From positions 213,109-277,108 of the forward strand of contig CAUJGJ010000015.1 of NCBI GenBank assembly GCA_963170055.1: 64,000 nucleotides of DNA. Direction: 5' to 3'. Source of the DNA: Halisarca cf. caerulea (lineage: Eukaryota > Porifera > Demospongiae > Chondrillida > Halisarcidae). A model generated the notes under the pieces. The model saw only the letters and a program-made list of their open reading frames with translations. It did not search any database and had not been told where the DNA came from. Below are positions 30,364 to 40,900 of the stretch, piece by piece; positions within the stretch are counted from its first letter, which is position 1; each line of letters begins with the position of its first letter. The position numbers were made by a program, and so were the translations under genes.

Positions 30364-31526
30364 CTTCAGAAATGTCATGCGAGTCCACTGGGAATGTGCG
30401 TGGTGCTAGTGACAAATATTGGTATTAGCACCAGCATATCCAACACTGCACAAATACTCCCACAGCACTTCAGAAATGTCATGTGTGTCCACTGGGAATG
30501 TGCGTGGTGCTAGTGCGAAATATTAGTCTTAGAACCACCAATTCAAACACTACACAAATATGCACACAGCAAAACAGAAACTTGATGTGCATCAACTGGG
30601 AATGTGTGTAGGGGTTAGGGTTAGTTTTTTTTAAGGTAACCATATGCCAAAAATTGGTCTTAACACCAGCATACTTAAAACTACACAGATATGCCCGCAA
30701 AACTTCAGAAACCTCATGTGTGGGAATGTGCGTGGTGCTAGTGACAAATATTGATATTAGCTTCAGAATATCCAACACTACACAAATACGCTCACAACAC
30801 TTCAGAAACTTCATGTGTTTCAAGTGGGAATGTGCGTGGTGCTCGTGCCAAATATTATTGTAAGCACCAGCATATAGAACACTACACAAATACGCTCACA
30901 GCTCTTAAGAAACTTCATGTGTGTCCACTGGGAATGTGCGTGGTGCTAGTGAATAATATTGGTATTAGCACCAGCATATCCAACACTACACAATACTCCC
31001 ACAGCACTTCAGAAACTTCATGAGTGTCCACTGGGAATGTGCGTGGTGCTAGTGAGAAATAATGGTATTAGCACCAGCACATCTAACACTACATACATAC
31101 GCCCACAGCACTTCAAAAACTTCATGTGTGTCCAGATTGAATGTGCGTGCTTCTAGTGACAAATATTGGTATTAGCACCGGCATATCCAACACTACACAA
31201 ATACGCCCACAGCACTTCAGAAACTTCATGTGTGTCAAGTGGGAATGTGTGTGGTACTAGTGACAAATATTGGTATTAGTACCAGCATATCCAACACTAC
31301 ACAAATACACCCACAGCACTTCAGAAACTTCATGTGTGTCCACTGGGAATGTGCGTGGTGCTAGTGACAAATAGTGGTATTAGCACCACCAATTCCAACA
31401 ATACACAAATACGCCCACAGCACTTCATCAACTTCATGTGTATCCAGAGGGAATGTGCGTGGTGCTAGTGCCAAATATTGGTATTAGCACCAGCATATCC
31501 AACACTACACAAATGTGCCCACAGTT

Positions 31527-31709
31527 CTTCAGAAACTTCATGTGTGTCCACTGGAAATGTGCGTGGTGCTAGTGACAAATATTGGTATTAGTACCAGCAT
31601 ATCCAACATTACACAAATTGTCACTAGCACTACGCACATTCCCAGTTGACACACATGAAGTTTCTGAAGTGGTGTGGGAGTATTTGTGTAGTGTTTGAGA
31701 TACTGGTGC
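31527..31709 (-). repeat. Inverted duplicate of 30,013-30,196 at the array edge
   Basis: The last 183 bp of the 104-bp array are the reverse complement of about 30,013-30,196. They include the inversion junction itself: ACACAAATTGTCACTAGC here against GCTAGTGACAATTTGTGT there. The segment stops at CTGGTGC, and the 63-bp satellite begins at once. Confidence 0.88.
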
Positions 31710-34700
31710 GTTAAACTTAGCATTTCCCACGCCACCACATGGCTTCCTGCATGAAAGGGAACACATCCTGAGGTGAAAATTTACATTTCCCACGACACCA
31801 CATTGCTTCCCTCATCAAAGGGAACACATCCTGAGGTGAAAATTCACATTTCCCACGACACCACATATCTTCCCGCAACAAAGGGAACACATCCTGAGGT
31901 GAAAATTTATATTTCCCACGACACCGCATGTATTTCCGCATGAAAGGGGACACTTCCTGAGTTGAAAATTTACATTTCCCACAACACCACATCGCTTCCT
32001 GCATCATAGGGGACACATCCTGAGGTGAATAATTACATTTCCCACGACATCACGTGGCTTCCCTCTTCAAAGGGAACAAATCCTGAGGTGAAAATTTGCA
32101 TTTCCCACTTCACCACATGGCTCCCCGCATCAAAGGGAACACTTCCTGAGGTGAAAATTTACATTTACCACGACACCACATCGCTTCCTGCATCATAGGG
32201 GACAAATCCTGAGGTAAAAAATTACATTTCCCACGAGACCACTTGGCTACCTGCATCAGAGGGTACACGTCCTGAGGTGAAAATTTACACTTCCCATGAC
32301 ACCACTTCACTTCATGCGTGAAAGAGGACAGTTCCTGAGGTGAAAAATTACATTTTCCACGACATCACATGCCTTTTCGCATCAAAAGGAACACTTCCTT
32401 AGGTGAAAATTTACATTTCCTACAGCACCACATGGCTTTCCGCAACAAAGCGAACACTTCCTGAGGTGAATATTTACATTTCCCACGACACCACATGGCT
32501 TCCCACATCAAAGGGAACACATCCAGAGGTAAAAATTTACATTTCCCTCAGCACCACATGTCTTCCTGCAATAACGGGAACACATCCTGAGGTGAAAATT
32601 TATATTTTCCAAGACACCGCATGTATTTCTGCATGAAAGGGGACACTACCTGAGGTGAAAAATTACATTTTCCATGACATCACATGCCTTCTCGCATCAA
32701 AGGGAACACTTCCTGAGGTGGAAATTTATATTTCCCATGACACCACATGGCTTCCCGCAACAAAGCGAACACTTCCTGAGGTGAAAAATTACATTTCCCA
32801 CGACATCACATGCCTTCCCACATCAAAGGGAACACATCCTGAGGTGAATAATTACATTTCCCACGACACCACATGGCTTCCCACATCAAAGGGAACATTC
32901 TAAAGTGAATACTTACATTTCCCACGACACCACATGGCTTCCCGCATCAATGGGAACACTTCCTGAGGTGAAAATTTACATTTCCGACGATACTATATGG
33001 CTTCTTGCATCAAGGGGAACACATCCTTAGGTAAAAATTACATTTCCCACGACACCACATGGTTTCCCGCATCATAGGGGACACATCCTGAGGTGAAAAA
33101 TTACATCTCCCACGACACCACATGGCTTACCACATCAAAGGGAACACATCCTGAGGTTAAAAATTACATTTCCCATAACATCAAATGCCTTCCCGCATCA
33201 AAGGGAAATCTTCCTGAGTTGACAATTTACATTTCCCACGACATCACATGCCTTCCCACATTAAAGGGGACACTTCCAGAAGTGAAAATTTACATTTCCC
33301 ACAACACCACATGGCTTCCCGCAACAAAGAGAACACATCCTGAGGTGAAAAATTACATTTCCCACGACACCGCATGGCTTACTGCATCAAAGGGGACACT
33401 TCCAGAGGTGAAAATTTACATTTCTCACAACACCACATGACTTCCCGCATCAAAGGGGACACTTCCAGAGGTGAAAATTTACATTTCCCACGACACCACA
33501 TGGCTTCCCTCATCAAAGCGAACACTTCCTGAGGTAAAAAATTACATTTCCCACGACACCACATGGCTTCCCACATCAAAGGTAACACATCCTTAGGTGA
33601 AAATTTACATTTTCCACGACGCCACATGGCTTACCGCATGAAAGGGAACACTTCCTGAGGTGAAAATTTACATTTCCCACGACACCACATGGCTTACCAC
33701 ATCAAAGGGAACACATCCTGAGGGAAATAATTACATTTCCCACGACATCCCATGCCTTCCCGCATCAAAGGGAAATCTTCCTGAGGTGAAAATTTACATT
33801 TCCCACGACACCACATGGCTTCCCGCATCAAAGGGAACACTTCCTGAGGTGAAAATTTACATTTCCGACAATACTATATGGCTTCTTTCATCAAGGGGAA
33901 CACATCTTGAGTTAAAAATTACATTTCCCACGACACCACATGGTTTCTCGCATCATAGGGGACACATCCTGAGGTGAAAAATTACATCTCCCACGATACC
34001 ACATGGTTTCACGCATCATAGTGAACACTTTCTGAGGTGAAAATTTACATTTCCCACGATACTACATGGCTTCTTGCATCAAGGGGAACACATCCTGAGG
34101 TAAAAATTACGTTTCCCACGACACCACATTGTTTCCCGCATCATAGGGGACACATACTTAGGTGAAAAATTACATTTCCCATGACATCACATGCCTTCCC
34201 GCATCAAAGGGGACACTTCCTGAGGTGAAAAATTACATTTCCCACGACACCACATGGCTTCCCTCATCAAAGCGAACACTTCCATAGGTAAAAAATTACA
34301 TTTCCCACGACACCACATGGCTTCCCACATCAAAGGTAACACATCCTTAGGTGAAAATTTACATCTCCCACAACACCACATGGCTTACCACATCAATGGG
34401 AACACATCCTGAGGTTAAAAATTACATTTCCCTCGACATCAAATGCCTTCCCGCATCAAAGGGAAATCTTCCTGTGATTAAAATTTACATTTCCCACGAC
34501 ATCACATGCCTTCCCACATCAAAGGGGACACTTCCAGAAGTGAAAATTTACATTTCCCACAACACCACATGGCTTCCCGCAACAAAGAGAACACATCCTG
34601 AGGTGAAAAATTACATTTCCCACGACACTGCATGGCTTACTGCATCAAAGGGGACACTTCCAGAGGTTAAAATTTACATTTCCCACGACACCACATGACT

Positions 34701-35625
34701 TCCCGCATCAAAGGGGACACTTCCAGAGGTGAAAATTTACATTTCCCACGACACCACATGGCTTTCAACATCAAAGGGAACACTTCCTGAGGTGAAAATT
34801 CACATTCCCACGACACCACATGGCTTACCACATCAAAGGGAAATCATCCTGAGGTGAATAATTACATTTCCCACGACATCCCATGCCTTCCCGCATCAGA
34901 GGGAAATCTTCCTGAGGTGAAAATTTACATTTCCCACGACACCACATGGTTTCCCTCATCAAAGCGAACACTTCCTGAGGTGAAAAATTACATCTCCCAC
35001 GACACCACATGGCTTACCACATCAAAGGGAACACATCCTGAGGTTAAAAATTACATTTCCCATAACATCAAATGCCTTCCCGCATCAAAGGGAAATCTTC
35101 CTGAGGTGAAAATTTACATTTCCCACGACATCACATGCCTTCCCACATTAAAGGGGACACTTCCAGAAGTGAAAATTTACATTTCCCACAACACCACATG
35201 GCTTCCCGCAACAAAGAGAACACATCCTGAGGTGAAAAATTACATTTCCCACGACACCGCATGGCTTACTGCATCAAAGGGGACACTACCAGAGGTTAAA
35301 ATTTACATTTCTCACAACACCACATGACTTCCCGCATCAAAGGGGACACTTCCAGAGGTGAAAATTTACATTTCCCACGACACCACATGGCTTCCCTCAT
35401 CAAAGCGAACACTTCCTGAGGTAAAAAATTACATTTCCCACGACACCACATGGCTTCCCACATCAAAGGTAACACATCCTTAGGTGAAAATTTACATTTC
35501 CCACAACGCCACATGGCTTACCGCATGAAAGGGGACACTTCCTGAGGTGAAAAATTACATTTCCCACGACACCACATGCCTTTCCGCATCATAGGGGACA
35601 CTTCCTGAGGTGAAAATTTACATTA
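31710..35625 (+). repeat. 63-bp satellite array, about 62 units
   Basis: Tandem array with a typical unit containing ACATTTCCCACGACACCACA, TGGCTTCCCGCATCAAAGGG and AACACTTCCTGAGGTGAAAA. The unit is 21 codons, so frames persist across units on both strands. This gives ORFs of up to 157 residues with 21-residue periodicity, made of ISHDTTWLPASKGTLPEVK-like or MWCRGKCKFSPQEVFPLM-like units. They are interrupted by stops and have no consistent start or splice context. A five-unit variant run at about 33,093-33,440 recurs at offsets +1,258 and +1,887. The left join to the 104-bp array is abrupt; the right end fades at about 35,625. I see no gene. Confidence 0.96.
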
Positions 35626-35967
35626 CAGTATGTAGACACATTTGGACATGTGGGTGGGGTCTAACAATATATGGCAAATGCTTACCGAGAGCATTTCCAC
35701 TGTTTGAGCCATTTTGCCATTTTCACTGTTTCCGCTGTTTCTCCTTGCCCCTTATCAAAGTAACATGGCAGTTTTAGAGTTCCTGCACAAATAATTTCTC
35801 ATAAGCACCTTATAATCCCAAGCTCTAATAGCATTGCCTAGCCTAAACAGATGGTAAACAATTCATCAAAATCATACCTCCACTGAACCCCCAGCCATGC
35901 AATCCATGCACACATTTAAAGCTGGACAGCTAAGTGGCCATAGCATTCAGAGTATTGTAGTCTAAGG
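35626..35967. other. Unique sequence between satellite and first gene
   Basis: No repeat or coding signal is recognised. Because the CCCH zinc-finger start codon lies at 35,968, this stretch should hold that gene's promoter and 5' leader. I see no clear TATA box. Confidence 0.5.
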
Positions 35968-37815
35968 ATGTCTGGCAAGGGTTTTCAGTTTGTCAATAAT
36001 TATTTTGACAAAGCTAGCAAGCCTAAACAGCACAGTAAGTACACCTCGTATTTCAAATGTTCTGGTATTATTGTATGTACATTTATGATGTTGTATATAT
36101 ATACAAATGAAGTACTAAAGAGTATAATTGTAGGATATGATTGATTAAAATGAATAAACACAAATACCAACAAGAATGGTCAATCGGTCAACAAGTGATC
36201 CTTTACTTGCTGCTGATCTGGCCTTCAGCATTGGCAAGTAGGATCTGAGAGGGATTGAAGTCAGATAATGGAATTTGGTGGCGAGATGAGCGGCTACCAC
36301 GGATGCACATGATTGCCATGCGGATCAGTGCAAATTGGATGGTGCAACGAATCCATCTGATGACGTGGGAATAGTTCTGCCTTGATTTGGTGGCAATTAG
36401 GGATGCCAGCCTCTTATAGAATACTGAGCATTCTTTGCCCATTCCTCCTGATGAGGTGAAAACTAGAGGGGTGAATACGCCTCTTTCAATGTCTCTGACA
36501 CGCTGACCATATTGTCTCTTTTCATTCTCATGCTTTCTGTAAGCAGCAGTAGAAGATTGTGAGCAGTTTGAGGGAGCTGAGGGATGAAATATCCTTACGT
36601 CGAAAAATGCTTCCTGAGAACGACTCCAAAAACCAGTTGCCCGGATGTCAAGCCGTGCTTGATCATCAGTTATGGCGGAACGATGATGAAAGATTTCATG
36701 ATAGATGGGTTGTAATCTTGGCTCAGTGGCTACGTTGTGGCAAATTTCTGTTAGGAGGTTAGATGTGATGTCACTGACTTCATTATGCCTTATTGTTGGA
36801 TATCCTCCTTTGTGGCACGACATGGCATGATCAATTGAAAATTTGGCACCACATGCACAAGTAGTTGGAAGATTGTTGGGAGGCCAACCATACCGGATGC
36901 AAATTGCATCTCTGAATGCACTTTTGTGAAGGTCAAATTGATGTTCAGCAATAGGCAAGGCAGAGATCCAGGTGGAAGCACCTTTCTCGCAGGAGTATCC
37001 AAACAATCCGAGTTTGACAGGATCTAACTCCTTCTGGATGTCAGTTGAAAGTGCTTTTAGTCGATTTCTCTTAGTATTCTTCATCTTTTTCTTTGCATCA
37101 TCAATTTTGGATTTATCAACGGATCCATCTACATCCTGTGATTTTATCAGACTGGCTAGGGGTGCTGTGATACATTTGGAGGCATCATAGCAATGGTCAC
37201 TTTCTGAGTCTGGTTTGGTAATCCCAAGACCTCCTAGGTGTGTGGGCTGTGACAGTAAAAGGCGTTCATTTATGATGTTGGCCCTTTCCGATAGAAAAGT
37301 CTACTAACGCTAAATTGTGTAAATTCTTTAACATCACAAATGGGTGTAAGAAGAAGCACAGATGTAACTTTCCGCACCTCAACAGAAAAGAGCTAAAGTA
37401 CATAGTAAGCTTGTGTATGGTTAAGCCTATATATAACTGAACACTACCTTTGTAGGTGGAAAGTGCACAAGGGCAGGAGGATAGTCACTCAGTGTCTAGC
37501 AACAAGACAGCCACAACTCCTGCGATCCCCGGCACATCACCCCAGACACCAGCCACAATCCCTCAGCCAACCGTACCTCCACACCATGCACAGCCACTAC
37601 CATTCATGACACACTCCACGTATGCCACAATATGCTCCATACCCTACACCATTTTACACTCCACATGCAATACATTAGTACACACCACATATTCTACAGT
37701 ACCCACTCCATGCTACACAACCAGACACACATGCACCACTACCCACTGCATAATCCCCACTACCCACTGCACAATCCCCACTACCCACTACACACACAGC
37801 AAGCACCACCACTAG
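35968..37815 (+). CDS. CCCH zinc-finger protein, three exons
   Basis: Exon 1 is 35,968-36,034 (ATG TCT GGC, ends CAGCACA before GTAAGT), exon 2 is 37,295-37,404 (ends before GTAAGC), and exon 3 is 37,456-37,815 after CCTTTGTAG. The phases join (1, then 0), giving about 178 residues. Exon 2 encodes a perfect C-x8-C-x5-C-x3-H finger: Cys codons at 37,318, 37,345 and 37,363, His at 37,375 (core C-KFFNITNG-C-KKKHR-C-NFP-H). Fingers of this type usually bind RNA. Exon 3 is rich in Pro, Thr, Ser and His and looks disordered; its other frames are also Pro/His/Tyr-rich, so a frameshift in the tail is possible. Intron 1 holds an antisense retroelement fragment, and its acceptor lies at that fragment's 5' edge with a weak pyrimidine tract. 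Intron 2 is 51 bp. I do not recognise the family beyond the finger. Confidence 0.6.
36203..37303 (-). mobile_element. Retroelement C-terminal domain fragment (5'-truncated)
   Basis: Reading leftwards, an open frame of about 365 residues begins after a stop near 37,306 (no true start) and ends at 36,203. It contains a THLGGLGI motif (about residue 20), a Cys/His cluster C-x-C-G-x5-H-x3-C-x2-GG followed by RHNE (about 37,084 minus 330 bases), EPRLQPI, and then ARLDIRATGFW-x6-AFFDVRIFHP. I recognise this module from uncharacterised reverse-transcriptase proteins of sponges, corals and other animals, where it follows the RT domain. The D-x-R plus D-V-R spacing resembles a restriction-like endonuclease core, but that assignment is inference. 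The RT domain is absent. The fragment lies antisense inside intron 1 of the CCCH gene. A second, more decayed copy is at 53,925-54,230. Confidence 0.75.
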
Positions 37816-37989
37816 CACTGAAGAACATCAGAACAACACACAGATATACACACCCCAGACTTATAGCTAGGAGATCACTACACGCACAGAAGTAACTACA
37901 TGGTCATAATGATGCATAATTTTTAGCTAAAACGTTTCATTTTACTCTTGCATATAACTTGACAATTATAATGATTTTACCAATAGATA

Positions 37990-40900
37990 ATGATTTGCTG
38001 TTTTTGTTCTGTTGGGGTAGGCATACTGTTGAGTGTGACTGACAAAATGACAGCTAGGCATAACAATGTGATGAGCTATCCCTCAAAACTTGCAAACTAT
38101 CATGTACCCAGAGAGCTGCACTTTAATGTTCCTTTCACTACACTTGAGATTATTATAACCATGTACGTACGTATATGTTTGTAATAGCCTAAGTATTCAT
38201 TCCTTAATTGATTCCAAAGTTTCATCAGCCATTCTCAAAGGTATAGGTTCTGGAAAACAATTCTACATAAATTCTATACTTCTTGTCAAAGGAATTTTTT
38301 GTGGAACTAGGTGTGACAAATCGATTTAGAGAATATGCAGTAAGCCTGTAATGGGTGTACTACAAAATTACAAGTTATCTTGCAGAGTTTGTCACGCATT
38401 GCTGCATTGGCCCCATGTGGAATCCTATAGCATTGTTTTGGGTGTGGTGCACCAACCAGCTACTGAGCAAGTGAACCAACTACTGTACATGGGAGCTACC
38501 CATTGTAAATACCATGCAATCAATCTCAGTCTGAATTCGAATAGTAGTGAAATATATTTCAATTTAACAACTGAGTATATCAATCAAATGCATAATATCC
38601 TAGCATATATACGGTCAAACCTAACAAGTATACAGTTTGTGAATATAATATTATAAAACACAAAACAGTATTAGAGAACCAACCAAATAGTGTCATAATA
38701 TGCAAAATTAAATGCTAGCTATGTAATTGTCAACATGCAGTATAGCTATAAATAGCAGTCATTCTCGTACCTCTCTTTGCCACACGACTAACTCGTGTGC
38801 CCAGGGCATCCGGCGAGGACGGGGAGGTACATCATGCCCCAAAAGCCAGGCTGTGACAAGTCTACCGTCAGATCAGTTGCATCTGTGGAATCATCAGAAG
38901 GGGATCCGGACTAGACATCACTGGGAGGTGCCACTTTGAACAGATCAATTGATGGACAGGGTGGACTGGCTACTCGAGCAGGCAAGACTTCAGGGCTGTG
39001 GAACCATTACATCCTACACAACGAGTACCACGGGCGCCAATCAGCTGCTGGACACCTGAACACTGACACTACTCAGACTAGTCCAAGCACCACAATGCAC
39101 CAGATTCAGGTCGTCTTGGTAGGACAGGTCCAGCAACATGGAGGAGATGGACAACATCAATCAGTTCAGTGGCTAATTGGAAAGGCTACTCGAGCAGGCA
39201 GGATTTCAGGGTAGTGGAACCATTACGTCCTACACATCGAGTACCACGGATGCCTATCCACTGGTGTTGAGCTCCTGCAACTGCACAGCTACCCCACAAA
39301 GCGAGCACCACCATGCTGCCGCCACAGGTTCTATAAAAATGACAAAATTGAAATTCAACTTTCAGGTTATATACTACTAAGTTTTAGCATTTCAAACGGC
39401 TACACCACCAGCTAAGGCACACACAAGACTTAATGGATGAATCAAATGAAGAAATAAATGATTCCTAAAGATACTGAAATAATGAAACAAAGGGACCCGA
39501 CCCAAGAAAGTGCACAGCAATTACAGCAATTTTACGTCTTCAGTACACAATTATTATAAATTATATGTACTACGTACATATATGTAATTGACAAAATTCC
39601 GAAGACCAGGCATTCTCATTCTTATAGATATAACGTACACATAAACGGATCAGCAACTGAATACCTACCAACAAAAAATGCTGAAACAGCTGCAACACCA
39701 GTTCCTCTCCCAGAACACAATTAGACAGGTCGCACATCGTCCACAAGACTACCCTGGAATCTTCAGGCAGACACTTGTGACAGTCGCTGGTTGGAACTAC
39801 AGGTACTTTCAGACACCGCCTCGCAAATGTCTGCTAGGAGCAAGGACGCACCCAATCGCAAGCTCCGACCGTACACCGACCCGTACAACGACTGTGGCAC
39901 ACAAAGTGTAGCCGTGCGATGACACGTCACCGCTGGGTACTTTCAGACACCCACCAAAATGTCTGCTAGGAGCAAGGACGCACCCAATCACAAGCTCCGA
40001 CCGTACACCGACCCGTACAACGACTGTGGCACACAAAGTGTAGCCGTGCGATGACACGTCACCGCTGGGTACTTTCAGACACCCACCAAAATGTCTGCTA
40101 GGAGCAAGGACGCACCCAATCACAAGCTCCGACCGTACACCGACTGACACCGTACATCGACTGACACCGTACACCGGCACACATACGATACGTGTAACCG
40201 GGCGATGATCTGCAAGTCTCACGGGCCTTACATCACACCGCTGGGTACTAGACAGCAAAGAGATGGAGAAGAGAACGGTAACTTACAGGCCCTTCCCACT
40301 TCCAATGAAGCGGACCTGCCTCCAAAGGACCATGTGGCAAGCAACACTGCAAGGGCGAACTCAAACTCACAACTCCCGCGTCTTTAAGGAGCAAGGACCG
40401 TACCCAATCTGCAAGCTCCGACCGTACACCGACAAAAGGTTGGTGAGTAGAGCCATGCGGCTGACCCTTAACGCCCCGCACCGAAGACTTACTCCAGGAC
40501 CCCTTAAGGGAGACTACTACGGGCTTCCTAGATCCCGCCAGCATGGGCGCAAGGTAGTAGCCTGGTCGGTTTGGTCACCCGGGTTCGGAGTTACCCCTTT
40601 TCTGAATTCAGCGCTATTGGAGCCTGCAACCAACACAACAACTACTCACAAAGGAAAATGGCGAGGGACAGCAGCTTTTATACTAAAGTTCTACTTCCGT
40701 TTAATGTTGAGCATTCTGATTGGCTGTTGTCTTGTTTTGGCGCGCTTTGTGTGCCAAATCTAATTAATTGGTGAAATGGAGGGGCTACCCCTTAGCGTAC
40801 AGGAAGACAAGTCTACACCCCGTCGATGCAGTACTGGCGAAAGATTATACTATCTTGATGCTCAGAATCCTTGCAGGGTGTGTCACAGTCAGGCAAGAAT

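Larger units (their letters stand above)
19728..30632 (+). repeat. TTAGGG-like motifs inside satellite units
   Basis: Seven divergent units carry the string aggggttagggttaggg followed by a T-run and AATGTAACCATATGCC or AGGTAACCATATGCC. Positions are about 19,728-19,750, 20,997-21,018, 21,537-21,558, 23,948-23,969 and 24,488-24,509, with decayed versions at 26,484-26,508 and 30,610-30,632. Each holds two to three telomere-type hexamers. The 23.9-kb and 24.5-kb copies are the duplicates of the 21.0-kb and 21.5-kb ones. Confidence 0.9.
1..31709 (+). repeat. 104-bp satellite array, about 300 units
   Basis: Head-to-tail tandem array with a 104-bp period (for example GCCCACAG recurs at 541 and 645). 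The array runs off the left edge of the window. Units differ mainly in the segment after CGCCCACAG: cacttcagaaaggtcatg, cacttcagaaacttcatg, tagttaagaaacttcatg or cacatatgaaaggtcatg. 104 is not a multiple of 3, so one unit is read in three frames in turn, giving the recurrent 60-136 residue ORFs on both strands; none looks like a real protein. Units from about 1 to 19,600 are homogeneous. From about 19,600 to 31,709 they are more diverged, usually GTGACAAATATTGG instead of GTGCCAAATATTGG. I see no gene in this stretch. Confidence 0.97.

Noticed and set aside
1..31709. Dozens of ORFs of 60-136 residues (MVLAPAYPTLHKY, MCVVLVPNIGISTSISNTT and similar)
   Set aside because: They are the same 104-bp unit read in successive frames and on both strands. 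The length is not a multiple of three, stops recur at fixed unit positions, and no start, splice or codon-use signal exists.
1..35625. CRISPR-like direct repeats
   Set aside because: Repeats are contiguous without unique spacers of constant size, there are no cas genes, and the setting is eukaryotic.
40560..40612. tRNA or SINE B-box (GGGTTCGGAG)
   Set aside because: The match to GGTTCGANNCC is imperfect, no A-box is seen at the right distance, and the flanks do not fold as a cloverleaf.
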